DNA of 64,000 bases from Lytechinus variegatus (lineage: Eukaryota; Echinodermata; Echinoidea; Temnopleuroida; Toxopneustidae): contig NC_054750.1 of NCBI RefSeq assembly GCF_018143015.1, forward strand, positions 7,795,501 through 7,859,500, written 5' to 3'. Positions 51,201 to 63,059 of the stretch are shown here, piece by piece (position 1 is the first letter of the stretch; every line of letters begins with the position of its first letter). A program made the translations under genes and the position numbers. The notes beneath the pieces are model-generated. The model saw nothing but the letters and a program-made list of their open reading frames with translations, searched no databases and was not told where the DNA came from.

Positions 51201-54200
51201 CACCCCTTTTCCAACACAACCGCATCGGAGGGGGCTTGTCCAGTTGTCATGACGATTATCCGCCTTTTTCAGGACGGGCACTCGTAAAAATAATGTGGCT
51301 TATTTTCGGAGTTTGTGAACGCAATTTTTATTGAATATCCGCATTACTCTTAGGCGGCTAATTGGAGGATAGGTTTATGAAAGGAGTACTAGAAACAATG
51401 GAATAAAAGTTGCACCGACCAACTCATGATAACTCATGACATCATAATAATTCAATCTCTATGCTACAACTCACGTCATACAATGTCATGATTTCATTAT
51501 CATGTCAAGAGTCAGGTGGAATGATGTCATGGTTTTGGCAGTCAAGTCTTTAAAACAATTGACCACAGTTGCGCTGACAAACTCGTGACATAATGATTCT
51601 AATTTGATGTTACAATCACGTCATATGATGTCATGATTATCATGTCAAGTGTCATGGGGAACAATGTCATTAATTTGTCTGTAGAAATCTCCAAGATCAA
51701 TGCAAGCCCCAAGTCTCATTAGCACTCGGTGCAAACTTAGGCAGTAGTTTGATCTGCAAGATTTGTAACAGGCAGACCACTGAAGACTTCATACTACTTA
51801 ACTAAATCTATATACTCCATCGAACAAAGATTGCAGGGATTCAAAAGATGTTTTATAAACAGTCACCATTCATCATTATCTACCAGAAGATGGCGAAGTG
51901 GATCTCAACATGAGGAAATAAGTGCATGCACAAGTGACTGGTCATATATTTGCCCTAGCACATATATTTACCAATTACCAGTGATGAATGGTCATGAGTA
52001 AAGTATAATGAATGCTCATCAAATAACTAACTAGAATCCACATCACTATAATATGAATCATATAATACACATCATTACACTCTGGCATTATTAGAATTAC
52101 CAGGGCTGCCACCTTTGAAACGGTAAAAAAACATAACCGTTCCAAAGGTATCTACCTCGTGCAAATAATTCTTATTAATGCCCTCAATCGTGCGTATCAT
52201 CATCTACCAATCAATCATATTACTTACATGTGATAGACGTGTCCCTGGTCTACTCTCTCCTCTACATCGGCTAGCGCCCTCACATGGAGTGGAGAGTGAG
52301 GGAGAGCCGCATGGACCCATGGCAGACCAAAGATTGATACAAAGCAATTCATGATGGCTACCACAAACAGGTCAAGATGGTACGCTGTCCCTTTCTTCAA
52401 TCTAGGAAAAGTAAATTCAGGAATGGTATGAAATTTTTTTAATACATTCAAAATCTGGAAATATTTCTGCAAGCAAATGATAACAATTCCTCTGTATATT
52501 TTTCAGACTCATGATTAGGTGTGATTACCTAACACAAATTTTATTTTCTCAAAAATACAACTTAGCTCTTCCTTACCTCTTCAAAAAAAAACACTGACAT
52601 ATCATAAAGTTTTAAATAATAATAAAAATATTTCTAACGCAGACATATCCACTCCATGAAATGCTCAATAATCTCCAAGTGTTAATACTATGCAACATCA
52701 ACTTACTGTACTACAGTGTTATGCATTTACTCAAAAATATATTCACTCATTTTATCCCAGGGTGGCATCTGTAAAAAAATATATGGACACAAATCACCCA
52801 GAAAACCACTCACAAGAGACTTCATTAAAGCAGGTAAATATAATTATGGCAAATCCTTGTGTGCTAAAACTCCTCTCAGACAATGCCACTTTTGAATGCA
52901 CAAAGCCAAGTAAATTATCCTTATTGAACCTTAAATATGTGTAATCTCAAATACAAATGTTCTTGATAGTGAAATAGGTTATGAGTATGCTCACTTGTTT
53001 GCTGGGTTGTTAACCAGGGCGCTAGATATGTTTTGATCCATGAAAAAGAGGAGCGAGAGACAGAATCCTAGCCCCATGGAGCCGGCCACCATACCAATAG
53101 AGATACCTTCAAACTTGGTCACGTTGAGCACTTCACCATCATTATAACTGAAGATATCCGCTGAAAAACAAAAAGAGAATATTATTATTGTATACCTTCT
53201 GTTGATATGAACATCATATGCTCAAGAATTGATGAGGGCTGAAACAAGTGAAGGTAAGAGGGACATATCCATTTTTCACATTAAGTGCAGATGTAAATAT
53301 GAAAATTTCTTCTTAAAAATTGAATTTCATTTTGTTTTAAATGAAGAAAATGTCTTCTTTAAAATGAAGAAAATGTTTTCTTTTTCATTTTCTCCCATTG
53401 ACTCTATTCCTTTTTGCTGTTCATTTTATTTATACTTATTCATATTTACATGCTCAGAACCCAAATATTGTTTTTATAAAATAAACAGGAAATAAAAAAG
53501 TTGCCATTTCAAAGATTATTGGGGAAAAATGATATCAAGGCTACCAATTTGAGAATTCATTTTTTTTTCATGGATCCATACCTTCAGTTCCCCTGAAGAC
53601 GTAGGAGCCGACAAAGGACATGATAAGGACAGCCACTGGAAGGGCGTAGTCGGCTAGAGCCTCTCGCTTGCTTGCATCAAGAAACGGACTGTGAAGACAA
53701 ACGAGATGAGTAAATTGATTTTGGGATGATCACATCATATGCTGACCCAATTTCACATTCATTTGAAGCTCAGTGATACGGTTACACTGAATTTTGAGGG
53801 AATGTGTTTCAAGGTGAAGAATGTTCTAAGTTGAGGAGTAAAGACACTGCAAAGACGAATCATGACACGTAAATTGGTGATTGCATCATACGGTGGCCTA
53901 ATTTCACAATCACATGCAGTTTTATTGCGGTCACATTGAATTGTGGGAAATGCATAGTTATAAAGGTACATAGCAGGGAATGTTTCACAAAGAGTTAGCC
54001 ATATTGTGCCGAGCATGATAAGCAGAAAGAGGATACTGGAATATCTATCTGTCTGTCTGTGTCTATTTATCTATTTTTCTATCTATCTATCTATCTATCT
54101 AACTATCCATCCATCCATCTAAATATCCATCGATCCATCCAACCAACTATTTATCTATCTATCTATCTAACTATCTATCTATCCATCCAACCATCCATCC

Positions 54201-57200
54201 ATCCATCCACATCTATCTATCTATCTGTCTATCTATCTATCTATCTAACTATCCATCCATCCATCCATCTATCTTACATCTGTTAATCAACTCACCTTTT
54301 AGTGAAGTTATAAAGCGTTACACCAAGCCATAGTGTGCCGAGCATTAGAAGCAGATAGAGGATACTGGAATCCCTGTGGCACTCCGGAGTGGAAGAAGAG
54401 GCGAGGGTAGTGGAGATTTGGCTTGAGATATTGCTGAAGAGTGTAGTGGTGGGGTCTGTATTGCTATCATTGAGGGTTGTCATGGACGGTTGGGTTGAGA
54501 TAAGGAGGTCACCGGCAGCGGGAACCCCTGTGCACTCGCTTGCATGGTAATGTTTGTTAAATTCTACAAAGAAATTTAAATGTATGTGGTGAATTAGTTC
54601 ATCATAGCTCTTTCAGGGAGAAGTAACACAAACGTAGGATTCATTTGCTCACATTTAATGCAGTTTTTAGTGTTATACTAAAAATCCATGAGTCAACCAT
54701 AACCAAGCTGATATTTTATGTTCTCCAGTTAGAAAAACGAAGATTCTGAATAAAAAAATTACATAACTGGTAGAAATTGACTTACTAAAATTCATAAAAT
54801 TTAATTGATCACCTGCCCAGTAAAATAAAATATACAATTTGTATAGCGCATGCATCCACCTTGCTAGGTGCTCAAGGTGCTTTCGGTCAAGCTAGTCTAC
54901 CAATTCCGATGCAAACAGCTTTTTGAGGAATTACTTCCTGCTGGTACCCATTTACCTCACCTGGGTTGAGTGCAGCACAATGTGGGTAAATTTCTTGCTA
55001 CGGAAAACACGCCATGGCTTGGAATTGAACCCTCGTCCTTCAGATTGAAAGAAGAGTCTTAACTACTAGACCACGACACTCCCAAAAGTAATACACAGGG
55101 GCTAACTTATCAGATTGCTGGGATTTTTGAACCATTCTTTAAAGGGCTATCAATATCATGGAGATTATTAATAATCATAACTATTTATGACATTGTCCTC
55201 AGGCCCTCCTACTCACAAATAGCTAAATCTTTGTAAGTATCTTCACAAATCGCCCATTGTTAACATCGAAATCTTCTATTTGATTGGCTGTTGAGCACTG
55301 TTTCCACAGTAGTTACAATGATAGCAAATTTATAATAATCGTAAGTCTTTATGAAACAGTCCCCCTGTTCCCCAGATAATACTCACCAGCAGCCAAATCT
55401 TTGAAAGCATCTACACAAAATGCTATTGATACAAAAAGAGAGAATATCTCCTCTGTCGATCTGTAAGACAAAAGATAAAAACACACACATATAGAAATTT
55501 ATTCAATAGTTTAAGCAGAAAGACATCAATCTATAAATTATATCTTCAAGCTATAGTATCCATTGACAATACAGATATATGCCTTAAGATAGGGATGCCA
55601 CTTAGAATTAATGTAATAAGTCTGAAGCTCATATATAATGAGCAACACAAATGTGTTTTCTATAGCTTAATAAAAAAAAGTATATAAATTCTGAATTCTT
55701 GGCTCTGTAATACAACTGTTTGCAATGAATTGCAAATATAAAACAACCACACTGATTGGCTCCCGGTCAGTATTTTAAACAGAGTGCGCTTGCAACGATG
55801 ACCTGTATTGGTCATTTGTATTTAGCAATTGATTGCAAACCTTTGTGTTACAGAGCCCTGATTTGACATTGAAAAGAGGCATCCATATTGCATGATTCTG
55901 GTAGGATAGCTAAGCTCTCCTAGGGTTTGAAAGGGTTAGATGTCACTTGGAGTGAGAATTTCTTCACAGGGAGCTCTCCTTAACCTGGAGAGTTCCAATA
56001 TTAAATAGTATCCAAAGAGCGTTAAAGGTCATTGTCCTGTTAAAGATATTTACTGGCGTAACTAACATTTTCGAATTAACTGCAGATGTGCATCAATGCT
56101 TTCATTTCCTGAGGATATGATTATTATTGTAAACTAAAATTACAATGAAAGCTAAAATCATGTATATATTCCGCCATTATTGTTTAAAGATAAGCATTTA
56201 ATCTATTGGTATTTTCAGTATTTATACTTTGACTTTGTGTGAAGTTATTTATCAAGAGTTACAAATACCATTTCAGCCTTTACTCATGGAGACAGAAACA
56301 AACAAAACACACATTAAATCTTTTATCTATTCCTATTTCCTAAGTACATGACGTTGTCAAGCAAGTGAATGCTGCCAAGATAGGAGAAAACAAAAGCATC
56401 AGATTTATTGATAAGTACCTGGAATACACACAAGTAGTTAACTCTACACCTTTATGACCACATCAACTAAAAATTGGCTTTGGGGAAGGAAATAAAATGC
56501 TCACTGATACAAATTCAAAGAGCACCAGCTAGTGTTAAGTTTGTGGAGAATCAATATCATGCTAATTAAAAGACGGTAGCGTAAACCCAGTGGACCCTTA
56601 GCTAGCTCCCTTACATGAGAGATCATTACAGAGTTTCATGCAATCTCAAAAAATATTTTTCACTGTTGATATGGATGTTATTTCCCAAGATATACCACTT
56701 GATTCTGGTGAATTGTGACTTAATTGGATTTATGCTTATTTTACATCTTTTCCATAGAAAAACAGGCAAAGTAAGAATACACAGAGTCAAGAACCTGTGG
56801 TTTCTTTATTTTTTGCCTGTTTTTTTTTATCACCTTTTGAATATTTCCTCTACTGCCATGGGCATTGAAGTGTGTGCAATGTAAAAAATTATCTTATTAT
56901 TGATTAAGAAGCAGATTTTGCTTGATATTCCTAGTAATGGTTTAACACCAAGAACAATACAGGAACTTGTTTATTATGTGCACTGGATTTATTATAATAA
57001 ATGTTCCAGTTGACACCAAATTTGCCGATTCTGCATCATCAATTTGTGTGCATTTCATTTACTTTACCACTGTGATGTAATTGTTAGCACACTGATCCAG
57101 CGTTGTCTTTAATATGACGTATAATGTTGGTGTGCGTATCATTTCAGGTTTTTGCATCGGCTCGCGGTTCTGAACCGCGAGCTGTAACAACGTGTAAACG

Positions 57201-58402
57201 CAAACCAAAAGCCGACTCTGCATCGGCTTTTGGTTCTGAACCAAATGCCGATTAAGTGTAAACACAGACTTAGTTGCAATAAACCTATAAGTCTCAACAA
57301 AACATTTTATGCACAACTGTGTACTGATAATGCATCTGCATGTTTAACTTTAAGTTCAACATGGGAGGGATACATTTCCACAGAAACCATGGTTTCAGAC
57401 CAGTCAATTTAAGCAAATCAGTTTCTAGATAGACGTGAATTGGATTCCCCCCTTAGAGGCGGGGCTTGGGGCTACTGGATGTTGAAATTACATGATATTG
57501 AAAAAAATATGACTAAGTTGATGTACACATGTACCCGATATGAGCAAAATATTGTCAATTATGAAAGATTATCACTATCTATTGACCAAAAGGCTGCTCT
57601 GTCTTGTTTTAACCAACTTTTTAAAGTTGGTACCCAAATGCTTACTTTTCATGAAAAGCAACAATGAAAGTCTTACTTTCATTTCTCCCTTTCCTGCTCT
57701 CACAGAATTGCAGCTCATAAATGATCATATATAATGGATTTTCAGACTTGGCGATGTGTCATGTTATCGATGATATTTTGCTAGTGATAATCAACTAAAG
57801 TTGATATCAAATATCCACTAGGGGGTGATTCACAAAGATTTAAGTACGACTTAGAGTCGGACTTAAATGCCTAGTTGCGTGCGTTATAAAAAGCATAATT
57901 AGATTATGTGAAGAGGAGGCGCACTCCTGCATATTGGTCAATAAGATTGCGCAGTGCATATAATGTAGGTTTTTTTTGTGTAAGTGTGACTCTAAATCTT
58001 TGTGAATCACCCCCCCCCCCCAACTCCACTCTAAATTCCAAAGATTTAAAATAAATCCAATTCGGCTGTGAATATTGACCAGCCGAATATTAGATTTAGT
58101 TTAAACCTTGTAGATTTAAATATAAATCTGAAAGATTTGAAAGTTAATCCTAAAGATTTTAAATAAATCCAACATTCGGCTGGTCACTATCCACAGCCGA
58201 TTTGGATTTATTTTAAATCCTTGGAATTTCAAGTGTACTTGAGGCAAGTACCGAGATGACTCAACTCACCTTGTAGACCACTTCATAAGCTTGCTTGCAT
58301 CGGTGAAAGAGTATATGAGGAGAAACACTGAATTCCAGATCCCAACCAAGGCATACATGGAATAGAAATCGAGTTCCAGGTCCTCGCATATCGTATACAG
58401 AA
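48191..58402 (-). CDS. SLC4A11: SLC4A11-like transporter, C-terminal part of gene
   Basis: Nine coding exons, 58402-58270, 55460-55387, 54563-54296, 53688-53582, 53160-52995, 52401-52228, 50938-50743, 48829-48660, 48254-48191; 1352 nt, about 450 residues, with consistent phases. The encoded protein follows human SLC4A11 from the transmembrane domain to the C terminus: [71 protein letters not shown]...[56 protein letters not shown] and the end [13 protein letters not shown]4A11 is a plasma-membrane H+/OH- (NH3-coupled) conductance of the bicarbonate-transporter superfamily. N-terminal exons, including the cytoplasmic domain and first membrane spans, lie beyond the window. [18 protein letters not shown] favours SLC4A11 over other SLC4 members. 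Confidence 0.93.
48660..48829 (-). CDS. SLC4A11: SLC4A11-like exon h
   Basis: Acceptor CTTGCTACAG, donor ATTAG|GTAAGT. Encodes [20 protein letters not shown] and [20 protein letters not shown] then [15 protein letters not shown], matching human AYPPTHYIRRVPQRKIHYF. Confidence 0.95.
48925..49136. mobile_element. Truncated Tc1-like element, second copy
   Basis: Starts CAGTTGAGGCCAAAAGTTTA after a TA and is an inverse copy of the right third of the element at 42288-42937 (shared CAAACATCATAAAATTTACT, GTATACATGTATTTCAGGTGG). Broken off at about 49136. Immediately left lies AGCCCTGTCACATA, the end of the same host MITE family. Confidence 0.75.
49140..49465. repeat. GGGCCCCATCTTACAAAG MITE, with SINE-like tail insert
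   Basis: ACAGAGAGTTACAATTGATT to TTCCATAGTTATGG shows the family. An AATAATAATAATAATAATTG run followed by TTATATTGCGCAATTTC near 49233-49280 looks like a SINE tail inserted in it. Confidence 0.55.
49934..50536. repeat. MITE-like element, TTAAAGG family, copy 5
   Basis: TTAAAGGGGAATCCAGCCTT and the inverse right end TTAAAGGGGAATCCAACCCA; inside, GAAAGTTTGAAAGAAATCGG and its inverse. About 603 bp, in the intron between SLC4A11-like exons g and h. Confidence 0.8.
50743..50938 (-). CDS. SLC4A11: SLC4A11-like exon g
   Basis: Acceptor GTTTCTTTGCAG, donor GAACAG|GTAAGG. Encodes [20 protein letters not shown] and [20 protein letters not shown] then [14 protein letters not shown]: two membrane spans. 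Confidence 0.95.
51012..51389. repeat. MITE with TACYCYTTTCATAAACCYA ends
   Basis: TACCCTTTTCATAAACCCA and inverse right end TACTCCTTTCATAAACCTA. Interior has GCGGATAAT/ATTATCCGC motifs in both orientations and a near-palindrome TATTATCCGCATAATAGCAG. About 378 bp, in the intron between exons f and g. Confidence 0.7.
51407..51670. repeat. Diverged local tandem duplication, two units of ~135 bp
   Basis: Both halves carry AGTTGC(A/G)C, GAC(C/A)AACTC, CACGTCATA then AATGTCATGA or GATGTCATGA, and ATTATCATGTCAAG. Non-coding intronic sequence. Confidence 0.55.
52228..52401 (-). CDS. SLC4A11: SLC4A11-like exon f
   Basis: Acceptor CTTTTCCTAG, donor CACAT|GTAAGT. Encodes [40 protein letters not shown] and [16 protein letters not shown]; the most conserved block of the gene. 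Confidence 0.95.
52995..53160 (-). CDS. SLC4A11: SLC4A11-like exon e
   Basis: Acceptor TGTTTTTCAG, donor AACAA|GTGAGC. Encodes [20 protein letters not shown] and the span [20 protein letters not shown] plus SALVNNPAN, the conserved FxxDQN motif of SLC4 transporters. Confidence 0.92.
53582..53688 (-). CDS. SLC4A11: SLC4A11-like exon d
   Basis: Acceptor TTGTCTTCACAG, donor CTGAAG|GTATGG. Encodes [20 protein letters not shown] and [16 protein letters not shown], matching human [20 protein letters not shown]. Confidence 0.92.
54043..54285. repeat. ATCT/ATCC tetranucleotide microsatellite
   Basis: About 240 bp of ATCT and ATCC units with a few interruptions, directly next to the exon c donor (54295). 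Open frames through it are artefacts. Confidence 0.92.
54296..54563 (-). CDS. SLC4A11: SLC4A11-like exon c (extracellular loop)
   Basis: Acceptor TTTCTTTGTAG, donor CTAAAAG|GTGAGT. Encodes [19 protein letters not shown], a Ser/Thr-rich extracellular loop with two N-glycosylation sequons (NDS and NIS), and the span [18 protein letters not shown]. Human SLC4A11 is also glycosylated in this loop. Confidence 0.9.
54850..55085 (-). repeat. tRNA-derived SINE, complete
   Basis: Minus strand: GGGAGTGTCGTGGTCTAGTA (A box region), GAGGGTTCAATTCC (B box), then a body with AATGGGTACC and an end with CCTAGCAAGGTGGATGCATG and GCGCTATACAAATT. The body and tail differ from the SINE at 3170, so it is another family. 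In the intron between exons b and c. Confidence 0.8.
55387..55460 (-). CDS. SLC4A11: SLC4A11-like exon b
   Basis: Acceptor TTTTGTCTTACAG, donor GCTG|GTGAGT. Encodes [20 protein letters not shown] and DLAA; the human protein has [20 protein letters not shown] here. Confidence 0.92.
55701..55860. repeat. MITE, CTCTGTAA(C)ACA family, copy 3
   Basis: GGCTCTGTAATACAACTGTT and the inverse right end GGGCTCTGTAACACAAAGGT. Interior GCAATGAATTGCAAAT is mirrored by ATTTAGCAATTGATTGCAAA. About 160 bp. Confidence 0.7.
57821..58020. repeat. MITE with CAAAGATTTAAGTACGACTTA ends, copy 2
   Basis: GGGGGTGATTCACAAAGATT and inverse right end GGGGGTGATTCACAAAGATT. Same family as 45461-45703. It abuts the palindrome at 58022. 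Confidence 0.8.
58022..58238. repeat. Long palindromic MITE, arms about 75 bp
   Basis: Both ends read TAAATTCC or GAAATTCC, then AAAGATTTAAAATAAATCCA, CGGCTGTG and GACCAGCCGAAT in inverted orientation. The element ends about 30 bp from the SLC4A11-like exon a donor. Confidence 0.8.
58270..58402 (-). CDS. SLC4A11: SLC4A11-like internal exon a (first seen)
   Basis: Acceptor TTCCTTTTCAG, donor ACAAG|GTGAGT. Encodes [20 protein letters not shown] then [12 protein letters not shown], a membrane span, and [11 protein letters not shown]. Begins with two bases of a codon whose first base is in an exon outside the window. Confidence 0.9.
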
Positions 58403-58616
58403 CTGAAAAGGAACCAAAGAATTGTGAAAAAATCATTAATAATCAATATAGATTATTTTAATCTGCTCATCTCTTTCAAGAAGGTACCAAGATTTACTCA
58501 AAATGTTTTGTCATACCCAAAGGTACTTGAAAGACAAGCTACTTGATCTGGCACACATCTAGTTACTTTCTTATTCATTTATCCATTAAATAATCCATTT
58601 TCAATCATCTGTCTTT

Positions 58617-58670
58617 CTGTCCATCCATCCATCCATCCATTCATGCATCCATCCATCCTTTCAATCATTC
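58617..58670. repeat. ATCC simple repeat
   Basis: Short (ATCC)n tract with interruptions. Confidence 0.8.
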
Positions 58671-58679
58671 AATAATAAC

Positions 58680-59890
58680 AAATTTTCTTCTATGGGGGAG
58701 GGCATATATCTTCACATAACAATGCTATATTATATCTATTTTTCTTTGTATGTGATGCACATGAGCAGTGGAAGAGAGGATCTGTTGTTGGACAGATAGC
58801 TATTAGTGCCAGTCTCTCCTTGAAAACCCCATTTCACTTGTAAAACCCCTAAAGATTTCAAAAAATCATTTAACATTTACTACATACTCGCTCCCAAAAC
58901 AGAGAACATCAAAGTGCATGACAAAACAATCTCATCTTCACTCTTACTATTTTCGTGACAAAAATAAAAACATAAAGATAAATCTTCTGATTAGAAAAAG
59001 CGCCATGGCAAACTTATATAAAGAAAATGTACCCTCCTCGCTTTCATTTCCTGCTTCCAACTTCCATTCTCAAAATTCAGGCATTTACAATCTCCATTTA
59101 CATTCCTGCGTGTGTTCATGCCATTTTGAGAAGAAACGAACTTGAAAAAGGGGAGCACTTCAAGAAACAAATAGTCCAATATTATTCCTTTTAGCTGCCA
59201 TATTCTTGCATCTGATTGGTTCAGAACAAATTTGTAAGTGAAAATCACAATTTGTTTCATGGAACCCCCACCCCCCCAGATTCCGTTGGATGATCCAACT
59301 GCTCATTTTACACGCTCCATTAGCATTTGGTACGCAGGCTAAGATGTTGCGAGGCAAGCCGTAGCACTGGGGGCTTGCTCCCAGGGTTACCCTGGCCTGG
59401 CCTGGCTTGGCTAAATATAACTCTGCATCTCACTTAGACATTATGCCGACTGCGATTTATGGGGTTCATGTGTGTGGGAGAAACATTGACAATGAAACCA
59501 AAAGCATGGCAGGATCGAGCTCAGTTGTTCCTCTGCAAGATAGAATTTTAAAGAATTCTGGCTTGTTCAACCTGAGTGTGTTTTTAGAAGGATAGAGAAT
59601 GTCACGTCTGGGATGTCTTAATTGGAAGCATGTTATCCTCTTTTCCAAAAATAATAACATAGGCAAAAAGTTAGATTGCAATGAATTTACATTAATGTAC
59701 AAAATAAATGGCGGCCAGGAACAATATGCATCAAAAATGTAAAATAAGCCCCTGTAATAAGTTGCATAAGAGCCCCTGTATACACCAACTTGGTTAAATA
59801 TAAGAGCAAATTCAGAACATGTAGAAGTATGAAAAAGTAGCCCCCATACAGATTCTTTCACAATCCAAAAAGTCTTCAGTCACATAATCT
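58680..59890 (-). other. SLC4A11-like upstream intron, nothing coding
   Basis: No exon with SLC4 motifs was found on the minus strand. Short open frames here have no recognisable domain. Confidence 0.5.
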
Positions 59891-59897
59891 ACATGTA

Positions 59898-60130
59898 TGA
59901 CCGGTGTGTTGGCTCAGTTGGCAGAGCGTCCGTCTCACAAACGGGAGGTCAGGAGTTCAAACAACAGCCGGGTCAGACCAAAAACATGTTGAAAGATGGG
60001 AGTTGCTGCTCCCTGTTTGGCGTTCAAAAATTAAAAGGATAGGGCCTCGTCGATCTCGCGCTGCACAGCGGCTGCTGGGCCCACAATCAATTGGGCAATA
60101 CAAATTTTGGGAGTATTTCATTTCATGTCT
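59898..60130 (+). repeat. tRNA-derived SINE, second plus-strand type
   Basis: GACCGGTGTGTTGGCTCAGT (A box), CCGT-CTCACAA-ACGG anticodon-like arm with CAC, and a degenerate B box (GGAGTTCAAAC), followed by a body with CTCGCGCTGCACAGCGGC. The B box is weaker than in a working tRNA gene. Confidence 0.7.
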
Positions 60131-62307
60131 ATTTCGAAAAATTAAATATGGATTTTAATCTTTTCAAATTTTTTCATAATAAAATAAAGCTTCAGAAGGC
60201 TTTTTAATCGTCAATTTCTTATTGTAAAGGAAATTATTTTGCAAACCATTACAAGATCAGGGTCCTGTAACACAAAGTTAAGCAATAAATCACTAAATGA
60301 AATGGCCTAATCAAGACCATTGTTGCAAATACAATAAATCATCTTTAACAATCAAACCAAAGAATTTTGGGTTATTTCTTTAAAAAGTATATAGAACATG
60401 AAGTAATAACTCTTGTTATCAACTTCAAATATTAAGTAAACTATTTAAACTTGCAACTCACTTTTAAAGGAAGGAAGTGTACTTTCTAATCCATCTCAAG
60501 ACTGCTCTTACAGTTAACATTATTCAGCATCACAACTTGCTAAGTGTCACATAGTACTTTCACATTCAACACTCATGCATACTGATAAGGAAAGCCAACA
60601 GATTGTTAGCTGAACAAAATCCCGACAAAAACCAACACAGGTAATTGGAAAATTAATATTAATTGGATTCATGCACATCAAATGTGACTGATTGGTGAGT
60701 AGTTAGAAGAACATTGACAGGTAAGACGCCCCCACTTGAATGACAAATAGTAACTTAATTGATTTAATTTATTTGATGAATAGACAGTGGTAGGGCATCT
60801 GTATTCGTTAACCTCCCAAACTGATATCTAATTATGATGATTGATGAAGTCTGTGTTTTAATCACTTAATGGCTGTAACGTATAGAGCCATGCATGTTGA
60901 CATCCAGAGTATGGATTACATAATTTGTTTTGTTTGTTTTACTGATAAAAACCGCATGTTTATGCTTGTAATTTGAAAGCAGTTTTGTTAACTTGGTGGG
61001 GTTTTTTTAAGGGGGGGGGGGACTCACCCCCTAAAGTGGCTTGTATCTGTTGTATGTGAAAACAGGGTGAAACAAACGATCAACGAGGTGAAAGTTTTGG
61101 AGCATGCATGAAAGCCAATGTCAAAGTGAAGTTTTTTTTATGATTAGATCAAAGCGGTCAGAGTTACAAAAGGAAAAAAAAAAATCTTTTCACGATCAAT
61201 TCATTCCTTTTGTAACAACAATTACTCGTGTGAAATTGGTAAAATTGTAGCAAAGAAACATAGGATAACAATATGCTGCTCTAGAATTAATGTGTAAGTT
61301 GTAAAATAATAAATGTCTGTGAACTAGATTAGAGTACATGGTGGGTAATTATTTAGGAGGTCATGTGCGTGATTCTGCAGCCAAAGCATCATGCTGTGCT
61401 GGAATTATTAAACGAGGCATTTAATTCTCTGGGTTTTTCCTAACCAGTGGGAGTCATGAATACATGTCTACATTGTAAATGTTTTTCTATCTGGTGGCTA
61501 TTTCACAAAGTTGGTCAGAAAGGTATGCAAGACTTTATGACAAACTTGAGTAATGTACATGTAAGTCAAATAGGTTTTTCAATCAATTCACTAATTTGAT
61601 TCTACTAATGTTATGCTGACATTCCCAACAATGAACATCAACTGCTAGGAGCAAAGTATGTGTTTGCCACATCTTATGAGTGATTATTAACAATGATTCT
61701 GAATGAACTTTATCAAACTTTCAGTGGCAGTAAAGTGGCTTCAAAGGGAAAAACAACTGCTGTCAGTGTGGATCAGCCAATTTCATCTCACTGTCTTCAA
61801 ACTTTTATCAATGGCCTCACATGGTATAATGTTAAAATGTATCTTCTAGCTGGAATTTTTCTCAAGATTTCACAAACCTAAAAATGGCTTTACAGGGACA
61901 ATCATCTTCCTCCTAAACCACTTTAACCAGTGTAGGTTGCCCCTTAAGTCACTTTAATCTCACTGTCTTGGATTTTTGACAATAGTCTCTCATCACATGG
62001 TATAATGTTGGGTAGCTGTGTCAAGATAAAGGTCTAGTCACACCAATGAGACTGACCGATGAAAAGCCATTGGAAACAATGTGAACATTTTGATCGGCAT
62101 GGAGTGTATTTTGTTGGTGCGACAGTAGCATAGGGGGTGTTTGTTTGATGCATGGTAAAGGGATGCGTTCCACGGGAAGTGTTGGAGCGTATCTTACATG
62201 AAGAGACATGTGATCACGCATACATGTGGTCTACTAATGAAATGTGGCACGGAGTGTGCTAAAAGAAGATCAAGCGATTTGCTCTTGAGGTGTTGCTATA
62301 GTAAATA

Positions 62308-63045
62308 GGGGAGGTGATGGGGGGGGAGGTGGGTGCATGGGAGAGGGACACAGGTGGGACAGAGAAAGAGATGATTGAGGGGGGGGGGGGAGATGATGGG
62401 AAGGTGGAAAAGGAGTATGGGTTGATGAGAGAGATGAGTCGAAGGGGGAAGGAAGAAGGCACTGAAAGAAAGGAAAGAAGAAATAACAGATAGAACAAAT
62501 TTTTGGTGTGCGAATGTGCTGAACTAAAGGGAAGGAACAGAGAGAATGGAAAATATATGGAATGACAGAAGAGGTGATGCTAACTAGAAAGAAAGTGACA
62601 GGGGAGGCGAGTGGAAGGGGGCACAGGTGGAAGAGAGCCAGGTCAAAGGGGAGAGGGAAGAGGTACGGTGGGGGAGGGAAATTCAAGAAAAAAAGAAGAT
62701 ATTTCAAATGTAACTATATGAGCTGGGTGAAAAAGGAGAAGGAAGAAAGTTAAGAAGGTATACACAAGTAAAACAGATAGATTTTTTTTTTGTGAAAAGA
62801 GAGAGAGAGAGGGGGAAAAGAGATAAAAGAAAATAACAAGACCAAAAGGAGAAAGAAACTTGGGAGGGGATAAAAGGGGTACAGGAAAGATGAACAAAGA
62901 GGAAAAAGTGAGAAGCAAGAAATAGAGATGAGAGAGAAATTGAAAATAGATAATACACAGAAACAGAGAGGGAGGTGAGGGGTGCCTGATAGACCAAAGA
63001 GACAAGGCAGAAATGACTATAGAGAAGAATGAAGAATGAACATGA
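62308..63045. repeat. Long polypurine tract
   Basis: More than 700 bp on the plus strand consist almost entirely of A and G, with runs such as GAGAGAGAGAGGGGG and GGGGGGGGGG. The minus strand is the matching pyrimidine tract; its proline/leucine/serine frames are artefacts. It lies in an upstream intron of the SLC4A11-like gene. Confidence 0.85.
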
Positions 63046-63059
63046 GACATATCGGTGAT

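Noticed and set aside
54059..54286. Isoleucine/tyrosine/serine-rich plus-strand frame
   Set aside because: A translation of the ATCT/ATCC microsatellite.
62270..63050. Long leucine/serine/proline-rich minus-strand frames
   Set aside because: These are the pyrimidine strand of the polypurine tract.
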